Shown here in pieces: positions 50,976-60,000 of a DNA stretch of 64,000 nt (position 1 is its first letter; each line of letters starts with the position of its first letter). The position numbers were made by a program, and so were the translations under genes. The notes under the pieces were generated by a model. That model ran no database searches and was not told the DNA's origin. It was given only the letters and a program-made list of their open reading frames with translations. The DNA is from Actinocorallia sp039871655 (lineage in GTDB: Bacteria > Actinomycetota > Actinomycetes > Streptosporangiales > Streptosporangiaceae): positions 1 through 64,000 of the forward strand of contig NZ_JBDPLZ010000006.1 of NCBI RefSeq assembly GCF_039871655.1. The letters are read 5' to 3'.

Positions 50976-52706
50976 ATGAGCCAACCGAACACCGAGTTCC
51001 ACGGATGGCCACCGCGATATCGCGTCCAAACCTGGATGGCCCGAGTGTCGAATCCCTTTCCTCCCTCCCGCAGCGATCACGAACCGGCGCGACCGGCGAC
51101 GGTCCGTCACACCAGACGACAGGAGATCGAGGAGGTCGGCCATCTCTGGACGAACAACCGGCTGACCATCCTGAGCGGGCATCCCGGCGTGGGCAAGAGC
51201 ACGCTGCTCCACTCCGGGGTGGTCCCCGCGATCGAAGGGGCCGGCGAATTGGTGCTGCCGGTGGGCCGGTTGACCCACCACGTCGCCTTCCCACTGGCCG
51301 CGCTCCCTCCGCAGAACCACTTCGCCTTCCCCCTGCTGTCCTCCTGGTCGCCGGACGAGTCACCGGCACGGCTGTCGGAGTCGTCGATCCGGCGTTTCCT
51401 GGAACGGCGGCTGCGGCATGACAGGTTCGGCCACCCCTCCCGCACCCATCTCTGCATCGACCAGGCGGAGACCCTCTTCCGGAAATTCCCGACGGACAGG
51501 TATCCGGAACTGGAAGAGCAGCGCCTCCGATTCCTGGACGACCTCTTCGACACCCTGCGCAGCCAACCCCATCTGAGACTGCTGCTGGTCCTGCGGACGG
51601 CCCAGCGACACGAGGCCCGAGCCTTCTCCGAGAGGCTCCGGGCGCTGGACGTCCCCACCGGGGACTTCCAGCTGACCGCCCTGCGCCCGGACCTCTTCGA
51701 CGCGCACGACTGGCACCGCCTCCTCGCCGAAGAGCTGCGGACCATCCGTGCTTCCGGAGAGAAGGAGATCCGCGCACCCGACGTCGAGCCGAGCCTGTTC
51801 GGGCTCGCCTGCGCCCGCCTCGCCCCCGAACCGCCGCGGATCCCCGAGATCCTCGCCGACGAGGTCAACCGGGTGCTCGGTGAACACGTCCAGCGGACGC
51901 TCGCCGTGGTCGCCGCCGATCACCAGTTGCCGCGCCGCAGACTGGAGGCGTGGTTCCGCGACGCCTTCATCGGATCCGAGCGGCCGGACCATCCCGAAGA
52001 GGCTCCGCCCGCCGCGGAGGTACTCCGCGCGCTCGAGGACAGGTGGCTGATCAGAACCAGGAGCGATCCCTGCGGCCCCGACCACGAAATCCAGCATCCG
52101 AGGCTCAGGGAGGCGGTCCGGGCCTTCCCCGTGAGTCAGGTCCCGATGCGCGGACCCGACGCCGCCGGGCTGCTGCGCGAAGCGGCGGCGGCCTTCTGGT
52201 CAGGGGATTTCCGGCTCTCCCGCAATCACGTGGAAGGCGTCACCCGGATATGCCGCCCCCAGGATCTGGAGATCAAAGCGCAGGCCGAATGCCTTCTGGG
52301 CGATCTGGCCTACGCGACCGGAGATCTCAAGAAGGCGAGAGAGCGGTACGAGGCCGCCGCCGGCATGTTCGAAGCCCTGCAGAACACGGACCTGGTGGGT
52401 CATCTCCTTTCCGCTGACGGACGCCTGTCGTTGAAGGCCGATCCGCCGGCGGCGCTTCCGAAGCTCCACGCCGCGGTCTCCCGCCTTCCCCATGACTCTC
52501 ACGTGCTGACGGCTCTGGGGCAGGCCCTCTGGCAGACCGGGCAGCCCCGGGCCGCGCTGGCCGTGTTGAACGAGGCGCTGATCGAGGACCGGAGCAATCT
52601 GGAGGCGCTGCGCGTCCGCGGCGAGATCCGCGCCCGCCTGGGTGAGGACGATTCCCTCCAGGGTCGGGACCGGATCGATGCGGGTGCGGGAGGAACCCAG
52701 CCCTGA
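50976..52706 (+). CDS. nSTAND-type NTPase with C-terminal TPR-like repeats
   Basis: This protein (576 residues from the ATG at 50976; a GTG at 50889 gives 605) has a STAND-class P-loop, SGHPGVGKSTLLHSG (Lys74), and Walker B CIDQAETLF (Asp162). The P-loop is preceded by a short SNPFPPSR segment and followed by a winged-helix-like region. Residues about 390-560 contain four TPR-like helical pairs (LGDLAYATGDLKKARERYEAA, LGQALWQTGQPRAALAVLNEAL). Such NTPases act as switches in prokaryotic conflict systems. It directly follows the precursor peptide and probably shares its transcript. Confidence 0.8.
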   Translation: MSQPNTEFHGWPPRYRVQTWMARVSNPFPPSRSDHEPARPATVRHTRRQEIEEVGHLWTNNRLTILSGHPGVGKSTLLHSGVVPAIEGAGELVLPVGRLTHHVAFPLAALPPQNHFAFPLLSSWSPDESPARLSESSIRRFLERRLRHDRFGHPSRTHLCIDQAETLFRKFPTDRYPELEEQRLRFLDDLFDTLRSQPHLRLLLVLRTAQRHEARAFSERLRALDVPTGDFQLTALRPDLFDAHDWHRLLAEELRTIRASGEKEIRAPDVEPSLFGLACARLAPEPPRIPEILADEVNRVLGEHVQRTLAVVAADHQLPRRRLEAWFRDAFIGSERPDHPEEAPPAAEVLRALEDRWLIRTRSDPCGPDHEIQHPRLREAVRAFPVSQVPMRGPDAAGLLREAAAAFWSGDFRLSRNHVEGVTRICRPQDLEIKAQAECLLGDLAYATGDLKKARERYEAAAGMFEALQNTDLVGHLLSADGRLSLKADPPAALPKLHAAVSRLPHDSHVLTALGQALWQTGQPRAALAVLNEALIEDRSNLEALRVRGEIRARLGEDDSLQGRDRIDAGAGGTQP

Positions 52707-53040
52707 CTTCCCCGGGAACCGAACGCTGCGCAGTTCGCCGATCGCGCTCCGCAGGACCGGTGATTCCCGATTCCCCCATGACCGCCCCGCAGGACAGAAA
52801 TGACCGAGAAGGGGATATAGGTGCCATTGCTTACCACTCCGCCCAGGGATGCAATTCGCAGCACGAAAGATAACAAGATCAATACCTCGCCCGGAAAGAA
52901 TTTCCGCTAACATTTGGACGGCTCGCGCCGCCACGCAACCCCGCGATCCCGCCTCGAGGCATACGGGTTCCGTGCTGTCCAGGAGCATTGAGCCAAGCCG
53001 GTCGAACTTCGCGTGAGCACACTACCGGCGCTTTTTAGTT
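52707..53040. other. AT-richer gap before the MFS gene
   Basis: This 334-base interval between the nSTAND and MFS genes is less GC-rich than its surroundings. It contains one short frame with a good ribosome site (52821-52910), described separately, and presumably a promoter for the exporter. I see no other gene. Confidence 0.4.
52821..52910 (+). CDS. Possible 29-residue peptide with a strong ribosome site
   Basis: A GTG at 52821 is preceded by GAGAAGGGG about six bases upstream and opens a 29-codon frame encoding a basic peptide (PLLTTPPRDAIRSTKDNK, then a GKNFR end). It lies just before the MFS exporter and within the peptide-maturation cluster, so it could be an additional small product or a leader. 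Codon bias is weak and no motif is recognised, so it may be chance. Confidence 0.25.
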   Translation: MPLLTTPPRDAIRSTKDNKINTSPGKNFR

Positions 53041-54465
53041 ATGTCGCCGGGGGGAAGCTTGCTGTCTGAAATCCTCAGCCGGTTGAACCCCGCCGACAAG
53101 GAAATCGAATGGCAGCAGAGCTTCGCCTACCTCTGGTCGGGGTCGGTCATATCGCAACTGGGGACGACGACCGCGGCCGTCGCCAGCCCACTGCTGGCCC
53201 TGACGTTGAGCGGATCCGCCGTCTTCGCGGGCTGGGTGGCCGTCGCCGGAACACTGCCCGGCGTACTCCTCCAACTACCGGCGGGTTTCCTGGTCGACCG
53301 GATACGTCGCAGACGGAGACTGATGGCGCTGAGCCAGGCGATCCGCCTACTCTCGGCCCTGATCTTCTCCATCAGCCTCTTCTGCTCCGACGTCCCCCAT
53401 ATCTTTCTGCTCGTCGCGGTGACCATCAACGGTGCGTGCACCACCGTCTACTCTCTCGCCGAAGTGACCTCCGTCCGCAGAATGGTCCCCGAAAAGGAAA
53501 GGAACTCGGCGGCCGCGCAGGATGAGGCCCGAGGGCATATATCCCAGGTGGCGGGACGATCTCTCGGCGGATATATCTTCGGCATCCACCACGCTCTTCC
53601 CTATGTCTTCGAAGCGGTCACCTCGTTCATGACGCTGATCACCCTCGTCTCCATGGGGCCGATCAGGCGCGCGGAGCCCCTACCCGACCATCACCACCGA
53701 CCACAGAAATTTTCGTACCACCAGATATCGGAGGTCTGGCAGGAGATCCGAGGGGATGTCTACCTCCGTCAGGTCCTCGCGGTCTGCGCCACGGCCAATC
53801 TCCTCCTCCAGGCGGTCAACCTGCTGCTCCTGGTGGAGGCCAGGAAGGCGGGATACTCCAGTACGGAGATCGGCCTCCTGCTGGCGAGTTCCGGCTCCTT
53901 CGGCATCCTCGGGTCCTTCGTCACCGCGAAGTGGCTCACTCCCGAAGGAGAAAATGCCAGGAGGACGACGACCATCGGCTTCGTGGTCTGGGCGGCGCTC
54001 ATGCTCTTCGTCTACGTGTCCCCTTCTCCCGCTCTGGGACTGGTGTTCTGGGGCATGTTCAGTGCGGTGGGCGCCTACATCAACATCGCGCTCAGATGCC
54101 ATCAGACGGCCGAGATAGCCGAAGAGCGCCTCGGCAGGGTCATCAGCATCGGCAAGTTCGTCACCGGCAGCGCCACCGCCCTCGGCGCCCTGATCGCCGG
54201 ATACGCCGTCGACTGCATGGAACCCCGGCGGATCCTGACGATCACCGCCACCGTCATGGCCCTGACGGTCGTCCTGGTGAAACGGAAATCCATCCACGAT
54301 AAATGTCGGGCAGCGACCTCCGCCATACGGGACGGGATACGGAACACCGGGAAGAAGAACCCGAGGCTCCCCCAGACGTCGCCGCACCGCGAGTTGGAAC
54401 CCGCGCCGAAGCCGATGGCCACGGGAGCCGGAGAACTCCCGGCAAGGCTTCGCAGAGAGCCATGA
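53041..54465 (+). CDS. Major facilitator superfamily exporter
   Basis: This 474-residue protein has twelve hydrophobic segments and the MFS signature between helices 2 and 3 (GFLVDRIRRRRRLMALSQA). The N-terminal layout (YLWSGSVISQLGTTTAAVASPLLALTLSGSA) resembles actinobacterial drug-efflux carriers. A long polar C-terminal tail (about 60 residues) follows. The ATG at 53041 is used; a TTG at about 53061 has a better GGGGGGAAGC site. Its place between the precursor peptide and the VMAP genes suggests export of a mature peptide, which is inference. Confidence 0.8.
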   Translation: MSPGGSLLSEILSRLNPADKEIEWQQSFAYLWSGSVISQLGTTTAAVASPLLALTLSGSAVFAGWVAVAGTLPGVLLQLPAGFLVDRIRRRRRLMALSQAIRLLSALIFSISLFCSDVPHIFLLVAVTINGACTTVYSLAEVTSVRRMVPEKERNSAAAQDEARGHISQVAGRSLGGYIFGIHHALPYVFEAVTSFMTLITLVSMGPIRRAEPLPDHHHRPQKFSYHQISEVWQEIRGDVYLRQVLAVCATANLLLQAVNLLLLVEARKAGYSSTEIGLLLASSGSFGILGSFVTAKWLTPEGENARRTTTIGFVVWAALMLFVYVSPSPALGLVFWGMFSAVGAYINIALRCHQTAEIAEERLGRVISIGKFVTGSATALGALIAGYAVDCMEPRRILTITATVMALTVVLVKRKSIHDKCRAATSAIRDGIRNTGKKNPRLPQTSPHRELEPAPKPMATGAGELPARLRREP

Positions 54466-54595
54466 CCGACGGCCGGAACCGGTCAGCGCCCCTTTCGTCT
54501 CTCCAGCAACGGCTGCGCCCTCCCAAGTAATCTGACAACGGGGTCATGGGGCTCTGACGTCAAAGCCGTCAACGGATGAGTTCGGAGGCTGTCCG

Positions 54596-56056
54596 GTGTC
54601 GCTGCCGTTGAGTCCCGCCGAGGTACATCAATTGACGATGGCCTTTCTGCGGGTCGACGCGATGCGAAGGCGCCGTACGCGGGACGCCTGCCTCTTCGAT
54701 CTCCACCAGGAATTCGGCCGCGTCCTCCCCATTCTCCGCCAGGACATGGACCTGTACGACATACGGGAGATCGTCATCGCGTGCCTCTCCCACCCGGGGG
54801 CCCTCCAGATCCTGGTCGGAGTGGTCGAGCGTTTCCATCCCGGCAGCAACTCGGTCCGAGCCGTCCGCGACCTGGTCATGGAGCTGCTGCCGGAGCCGCT
54901 GCTCCTCCCCGGGGAGAGACGAGACCTCTACCAGCTCACCGACGCGCTGGAGAACGGCGCCGCCGATCCCGACGTGCTCTCCATGACGCCCCTGCTCTAC
55001 CGGGAGGCGGTGGGACCCACCGGCCCCCTGCTGGAGAGACCGGTGGAGGGGCTCAAGGACGTTCTGGCCGAACTGGAGGACCTGCCGTTCTCCGGCGACG
55101 AGGCCCCGCCGCTGCTGAAGTTCGTCGAACCGCTGGCGAGCCGGGCACGCGAACCCGTCGCCGGGGAACTGCGCGTCTGGATCGAGCGGTTCGCCGGCCG
55201 GCTCGGCCTCCCCTCCTCGGGCCGCGCCCTTCCCGTCCTGCCGCGGCCAGGTCACGCGGAGGCCGCGGACCGGGCCTACCTCGTCATCGAATGCCGTCCG
55301 GACAGTGCCGATCCGGATGGTTTCCTCGCCTCTGCCTGGTTGCAGTACCGGGACGAGCCGGGAATCCCGCTGCTCCGGGAGGAACTACCGCGTTCCCTCG
55401 ACGAGCTCCCCGAACTCGTCGAGACCCTGCTCGTCCGCAAGACTCAGGTGGTCAACCGCTACGTGCCCGAGTTGACCGTCGAATTCGTGCTTCCGCGGCA
55501 GTTGATCAGCATCCCCGTCGACCAGTACCGCTACACGTCCGGCAAGTTGCGCCGCCGTCTCGGGATCGACTACCCGATCGTGGTCCGCAGCCTCGAACGC
55601 ATGCGGGACCACCAGCTGCGGCACAGCTGGCAGGGGAAGTGGAGCTGGCTCACCGGGAACTCCGGCAGCGGGGACACCACCTGGGTCAGGGTTCCCGGCG
55701 AGTGCGACGACGAATGGCTCTACGCCGTGCTCTGCGAGAGGTCGAACGTATGCCTCGCCCTGGCCTTCCCGCCGCGTGAGGACGCGGAGGCCGCCGACGA
55801 ACTGGAGATCGGGTTCCAGGCGGGGATCCCGATCGCCCTCTGGAGCCGGCGGGAGACCGACCCCGACCGGTTCGTCGCCGACCTCGGCGGCTTCCTGTCC
55901 TCCGACCTGATGTCGCTTCCGCAGCAGATCCGCGAACTGCGCCTCAAGGCCGTGCAGGCGGGCTCCCCCCAGCATCCGGGCAACCATCTGACGCTCCTCT
56001 TCGAGGACGCCGACCGGCTGCCCGAGCCGTATCTGCGGCTCCAGCCTCCGAACTGA
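54596..56056 (+). CDS. VMAP-like protein with N-terminal effector-associated-like domain
   Basis: This 486-residue protein starts with GTG after GGAGG. Its N-terminus (about 5-100; DLYDIREIVIACLSHPGALQ) matches in pattern the C-terminal domain of the cyclase at 61212, and both resemble the EAD2-type effector-associated adaptor. A middle region leads to a C-terminal part (ELTVEFVLPRQLISIPVDQYRY, LRRRLGIDYPIVVRSLERM, DELEIGFQAGIPIALWSRRE) of the VMAP-C type, found with MoxR and vWA proteins. It is followed 13 bases later by the MoxR gene. I infer that it couples the MoxR/vWA module to effectors. Confidence 0.8.
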   Translation: MSLPLSPAEVHQLTMAFLRVDAMRRRRTRDACLFDLHQEFGRVLPILRQDMDLYDIREIVIACLSHPGALQILVGVVERFHPGSNSVRAVRDLVMELLPEPLLLPGERRDLYQLTDALENGAADPDVLSMTPLLYREAVGPTGPLLERPVEGLKDVLAELEDLPFSGDEAPPLLKFVEPLASRAREPVAGELRVWIERFAGRLGLPSSGRALPVLPRPGHAEAADRAYLVIECRPDSADPDGFLASAWLQYRDEPGIPLLREELPRSLDELPELVETLLVRKTQVVNRYVPELTVEFVLPRQLISIPVDQYRYTSGKLRRRLGIDYPIVVRSLERMRDHQLRHSWQGKWSWLTGNSGSGDTTWVRVPGECDDEWLYAVLCERSNVCLALAFPPREDAEAADELEIGFQAGIPIALWSRRETDPDRFVADLGGFLSSDLMSLPQQIRELRLKAVQAGSPQHPGNHLTLLFEDADRLPEPYLRLQPPN

Positions 56057-56069
56057 GCCAGGAGAGCAC

Positions 56070-57056
56070 GTGACCATCGAAGAGACACAGAACCGGCTGG
56101 TATACCGCGGCGACGGCGCACCGCATCCTGGAATCGACGACCTGCCGCCTCCCCCGCCCTGGCGCCGTTTCGAACCCACTCCGGAAGGCCGCCGGCACAA
56201 CGACCTCGAAAGAGCCGTCTCGTACCAGGCGGAAGACCATGTCATCGCCAAGGTGAACGCCGCGATACTGCTGCGGCGACCTCTGCTCGTGACGGGGAAG
56301 GCCGGCACGGGGAAGTCCACGCTCGCCCACAGCATCGCGTTCGAACTGGGTCTGGAGCCGGTCCTCACCTGGCCGATCAACAGCAAGAGCACCTTGGAGC
56401 GGGGACTTTACGAATACGACGCGATCGGCCGGGTGCAGGAAAGCGGTCTGCGCTCCGACAGTTCGTCCGACATCGGAAGGTACATCCGGCTGGGGCCGCT
56501 GGGCACGGCGCTGCTGCCCGCCGAAAGGCCCAGGGTGCTGCTGATCGACGAGCTGGACAAGAGCGACATCGATCTGCCGAACGACCTGCTCAACGCCTTC
56601 GAGGAGGGCTGCTACCGGATTCCCGAGCTGGAGCGCCTTCCGGAGGAGCAGGAGGTCGTCAGGGTGATGGTCTCCGGCGGTGACGTCCGCGCCCGCGTCC
56701 CCGTCACCCGGGGGATGGTGCAGTGCACCTCCTTTCCCATAGTCGTGATCACCAGTAACGGGGAGCGCGAGTTCCCGCCCGCCTTCCTCCGGCGGTGCGT
56801 CAGGCTCTTCATCGAACCGCCGGGCGAGGAGCAGCTCGCGAAGATCGTCGAAGCGCATCTGGGAGAGGAGGTCCTGCGGAGCAGCCAGGGGATCATCCGG
56901 CAGTTCCTCGAACGGCGGGGCAACGCCGACCTGGCCACGGACCAGCTGCTCAACGCGATCTATCTCGCGGCTTCGGGCAGCCGCCCCCTGGGAGAGGACC
57001 TCCAGGACCTGATCGACGGCATCCTCCGACCACTGAACGCGCCGGACTCTCCATGA
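56070..57056 (+). CDS. MoxR-family AAA+ ATPase
   Basis: This 328-residue AAA+ ATPase has Walker A VTGKAGTGKSTLA (Lys82), Walker B LLIDELDKSD (Asp150/Glu151), sensor 1 in VVITSNGEREFPPAFLRRC and the arginine-finger region RRCVRLF. It matches the MoxR group that works with vWA-domain partners to remodel proteins. The start is GTG. Its TGA overlaps the next ATG (ATGA), so it is translationally coupled to the vWA fusion. Together with the VMAP-like protein upstream it forms the known VMAP-MoxR-vWA arrangement. Confidence 0.92.
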   Translation: MTIEETQNRLVYRGDGAPHPGIDDLPPPPPWRRFEPTPEGRRHNDLERAVSYQAEDHVIAKVNAAILLRRPLLVTGKAGTGKSTLAHSIAFELGLEPVLTWPINSKSTLERGLYEYDAIGRVQESGLRSDSSSDIGRYIRLGPLGTALLPAERPRVLLIDELDKSDIDLPNDLLNAFEEGCYRIPELERLPEEQEVVRVMVSGGDVRARVPVTRGMVQCTSFPIVVITSNGEREFPPAFLRRCVRLFIEPPGEEQLAKIVEAHLGEEVLRSSQGIIRQFLERRGNADLATDQLLNAIYLAASGSRPLGEDLQDLIDGILRPLNAPDSP

Positions 57057-60000
57057 TCGAGAAGCTGTTCGAAGCGCTCCGCGACCTGAGCCCACGACTC
57101 ACCCCGGAGGAGATCCAGGACGCCCTCTGGCTGGCCGAGCACCTCGGTCCGCCGGCCCCGCGGGCGAAACCGTCCGTCGGAGAGGATCCTCCGCGCACGG
57201 AGCCGCCTCCGGAACGCTCCTCCGCTCCTCCGCCACCGGGGAAACCGGGTCCTGTGCCGCCTCCCGACCGGCCCCCACCGGTCTCCTCGCCTCCGGAGAT
57301 GGGGCTGTTCCTCTCGGACGGTGTCGAAATCCCTTCCTCCAGAGCCGTCCGGGTACCCGCGCCCAAAGCGATTCCCTCCGCCCTCCCGATCGCCCGTGCG
57401 CTACGGCCTCTGCACCTGAAGACGGACTCCTCGACCTCGGCGGGGGTGGACGAGCGGCGAACGGCCGAGCGGATCGCGGAGACCGGCCTCTGGCAACCAT
57501 TGCTGGCCCCGCTGCCCGAGCGCCGCTTCGAACTGGCGCTGGTGGTGGACGAGAGCGCCTCCATGCCGATGTGGCGGCAGACCATAAAGGAATTCCACTC
57601 AATACTCCGACAGTTGGGTGCGTTCCGGGATATCCGGCTCTGGCGGCTGGTCACCAGCGGAAGGAGGGCCCCACGCCTCCTGTCCGGCGACGGGTCGGAA
57701 CGTGCTCCGGAAGAACTCCTCGATCCGGCCGGACGCCGTATCGTCCTGCTGGTCAGCGACTGTCTCGGCCCGGCCTGGCAGGACGAACGGATCGCGAAGC
57801 CGCTCGACCTCTGGGGCGGGAGCGGTCCGGTCGCGATCGTCCAACCGCTGCCGGAACGGTTGTGGTGGCGCAGCGGGGTCTCGATGCACCGGATCAAGGT
57901 CGCCTCTGCGGCGCCCGGCGTCCCCAATTCCCGGCTCAGAGTCGAACTCCCGAAAGGCGCCCGGGAGCGTCCGTCCGGGCTCGCCGTCCCGGTCCTGGAC
58001 CTCTCCCCTCGCCGGCTCGAGCCCTGGGCCCTGATGGTGGCCCAAGGGCGTCGGGAGCTTCCCTGCGCCGCTCTCTTCACCGGAGGCCTGGCCGACAGGA
58101 GGAGGCCTCCCGAACCGACCGACCTGACATCGATCGACCGGGTCACACGTTTCCGCGCGGCGACGTCCCCCCACGTGTACAAGCTCGCGTGCTACCTGGC
58201 CGCGGCCCCGCTACGGCAACCCGTCATGCGCCTGGTCCAGTACGCCATGCTGCCGGACTCGACGCCCGCGGACCTCGCCGAGGTCCAGTTGAGCGGGTTG
58301 CTGCGGCTCGTCGTCCCCCCTGAGGACCCGAACCCCTACGATCTCGCCTACGAATTCCACGACGGCGTGCGTCCTCTGCTGCTGGACGGTCTGCACCGCA
58401 GCGAGACGATGAGCGTCCTCCGCAACGTCTGGAACGCGGTCAGAGACAACTTCGGTTCCTCGCTGGACTTCCCCGCTCTTCTGGAGGTCCTCGAACGGAA
58501 CGACTCCGGCCTGCCTCCCGATCATGCCTTCGCGCAGGTGGCCGCCGAGGCCCTGGGAAAGATGGGCGGACGCTACGCGAAGGTCGCCAAGCAGATCGCC
58601 TCCCGGCTCCCCCTCGGCATGAACGACCGTTTCTTCGGTCCGCTCCCGCCGAGGAACCCGTACTTCACCGGTAGGAGCGAGCTTCTGCGCTCCCTCGAAG
58701 ACATCCCGGTCGGAGGTGTCACCGCGCTTCTCCCCCGTTCACCACACGGAACGGGCGGCGAAGGCAAGTCGGAGCTCGCGCTGGAGCACGCCTACCGGTC
58801 CGCCGGCCGGTACGAACTCATCTGCTGGCTGCCCGCCGATCGTCCGGACATCGTCCGGAGCAGGCTCGCCAAGCTGGCCGCACGGTTGCGGATCCCGCCG
58901 AGCGGTGATCTCAGGGAGATCGCCCGCGAACTGCAGCGGGCTCCCCAGCCGGACCGGCGCCGTCACCGCTGGCTGTTCGTCTTCGACGGCGCCCGCTCCC
59001 CTCAGGAACTCCTCCCTCTGCTGCCCCTCTCGGAAGAACCTTCCGACGGGACGCCGCTGCGCCTGTCCGTCCCGTCCTGGAGCGTCCTCGTCACTTCGAC
59101 CGACCGGCGCTGGGAAGAACTCACGACAGCGCTCAAAGTGGACGTGTTCGAGCGGGCCGAGAGCATTCATCACCTCCTTCAGCGCATACCGGAGCTTTCT
59201 GAAAGCGAGGCGGACCGTCTCGCCGAGCAGGTGGGCGACCTGCCTCTGGCACTGGAGCAAGCCGCGACGTGGCAGAACTCCACCGGCCGTACCGCCGCGG
59301 AATACCGTGAGCTGTTCGCCCGGCACCTGCGGTCCCTGCCCGATCCGCTTCCGGGGGACGTCTCCGCCCAAGTGGCCGCCACCCTGGGTCTGGGCCTGGA
59401 GCGGCTCGGAGAGGAACATCCACGCGCTCGCCGCCTCTTCGATCTCTGGGCCTTCTTCGGCACGGAACCCGTCACCGCTCAACTCCTGTTCCTCGGCCGG
59501 AACGCGTCTCTACCCGCGGACGTGTCCGACCTCATCTCCGACAGGACGCTGCTCCGGGAAACGATGCAGACGATCGGCCGCTCCTCGGTCGCCCGGTTCG
59601 ACCCCGAGAAGGAGACCCTCCAGGCGGATCCGGTCGTCCGGCACCTACTGGAAACAGGGATTCCCACCCCGTACCGGCCGTACATGCACGGATTCGTCCA
59701 AGCGATCCTGGCCGAGGCCGTCCGGGTCGAGGCGGACGAAGAACAGGACTGGGAGCAGCGGTCTCTGATCACTCCGCATGTGGCGGCTTCCGGCCTGATC
59801 GACGCGGCCGCCCCCGATCTCCGGGAAGCCGTCCTACGGCAGACGGAGGCCCTGGTTCAGGACGGTGACCTCGAAGGCGCGCGGTTCCTCGCGATCCGTG
59901 CGCTGAACCGGTGGCGGAACGTCCATGGACCCGATGACCCCCTCGTCCTGCGGGCCGACTGCCTGATGGCCGACGTGCGGCGCGGGACCGGCGAGACCAG

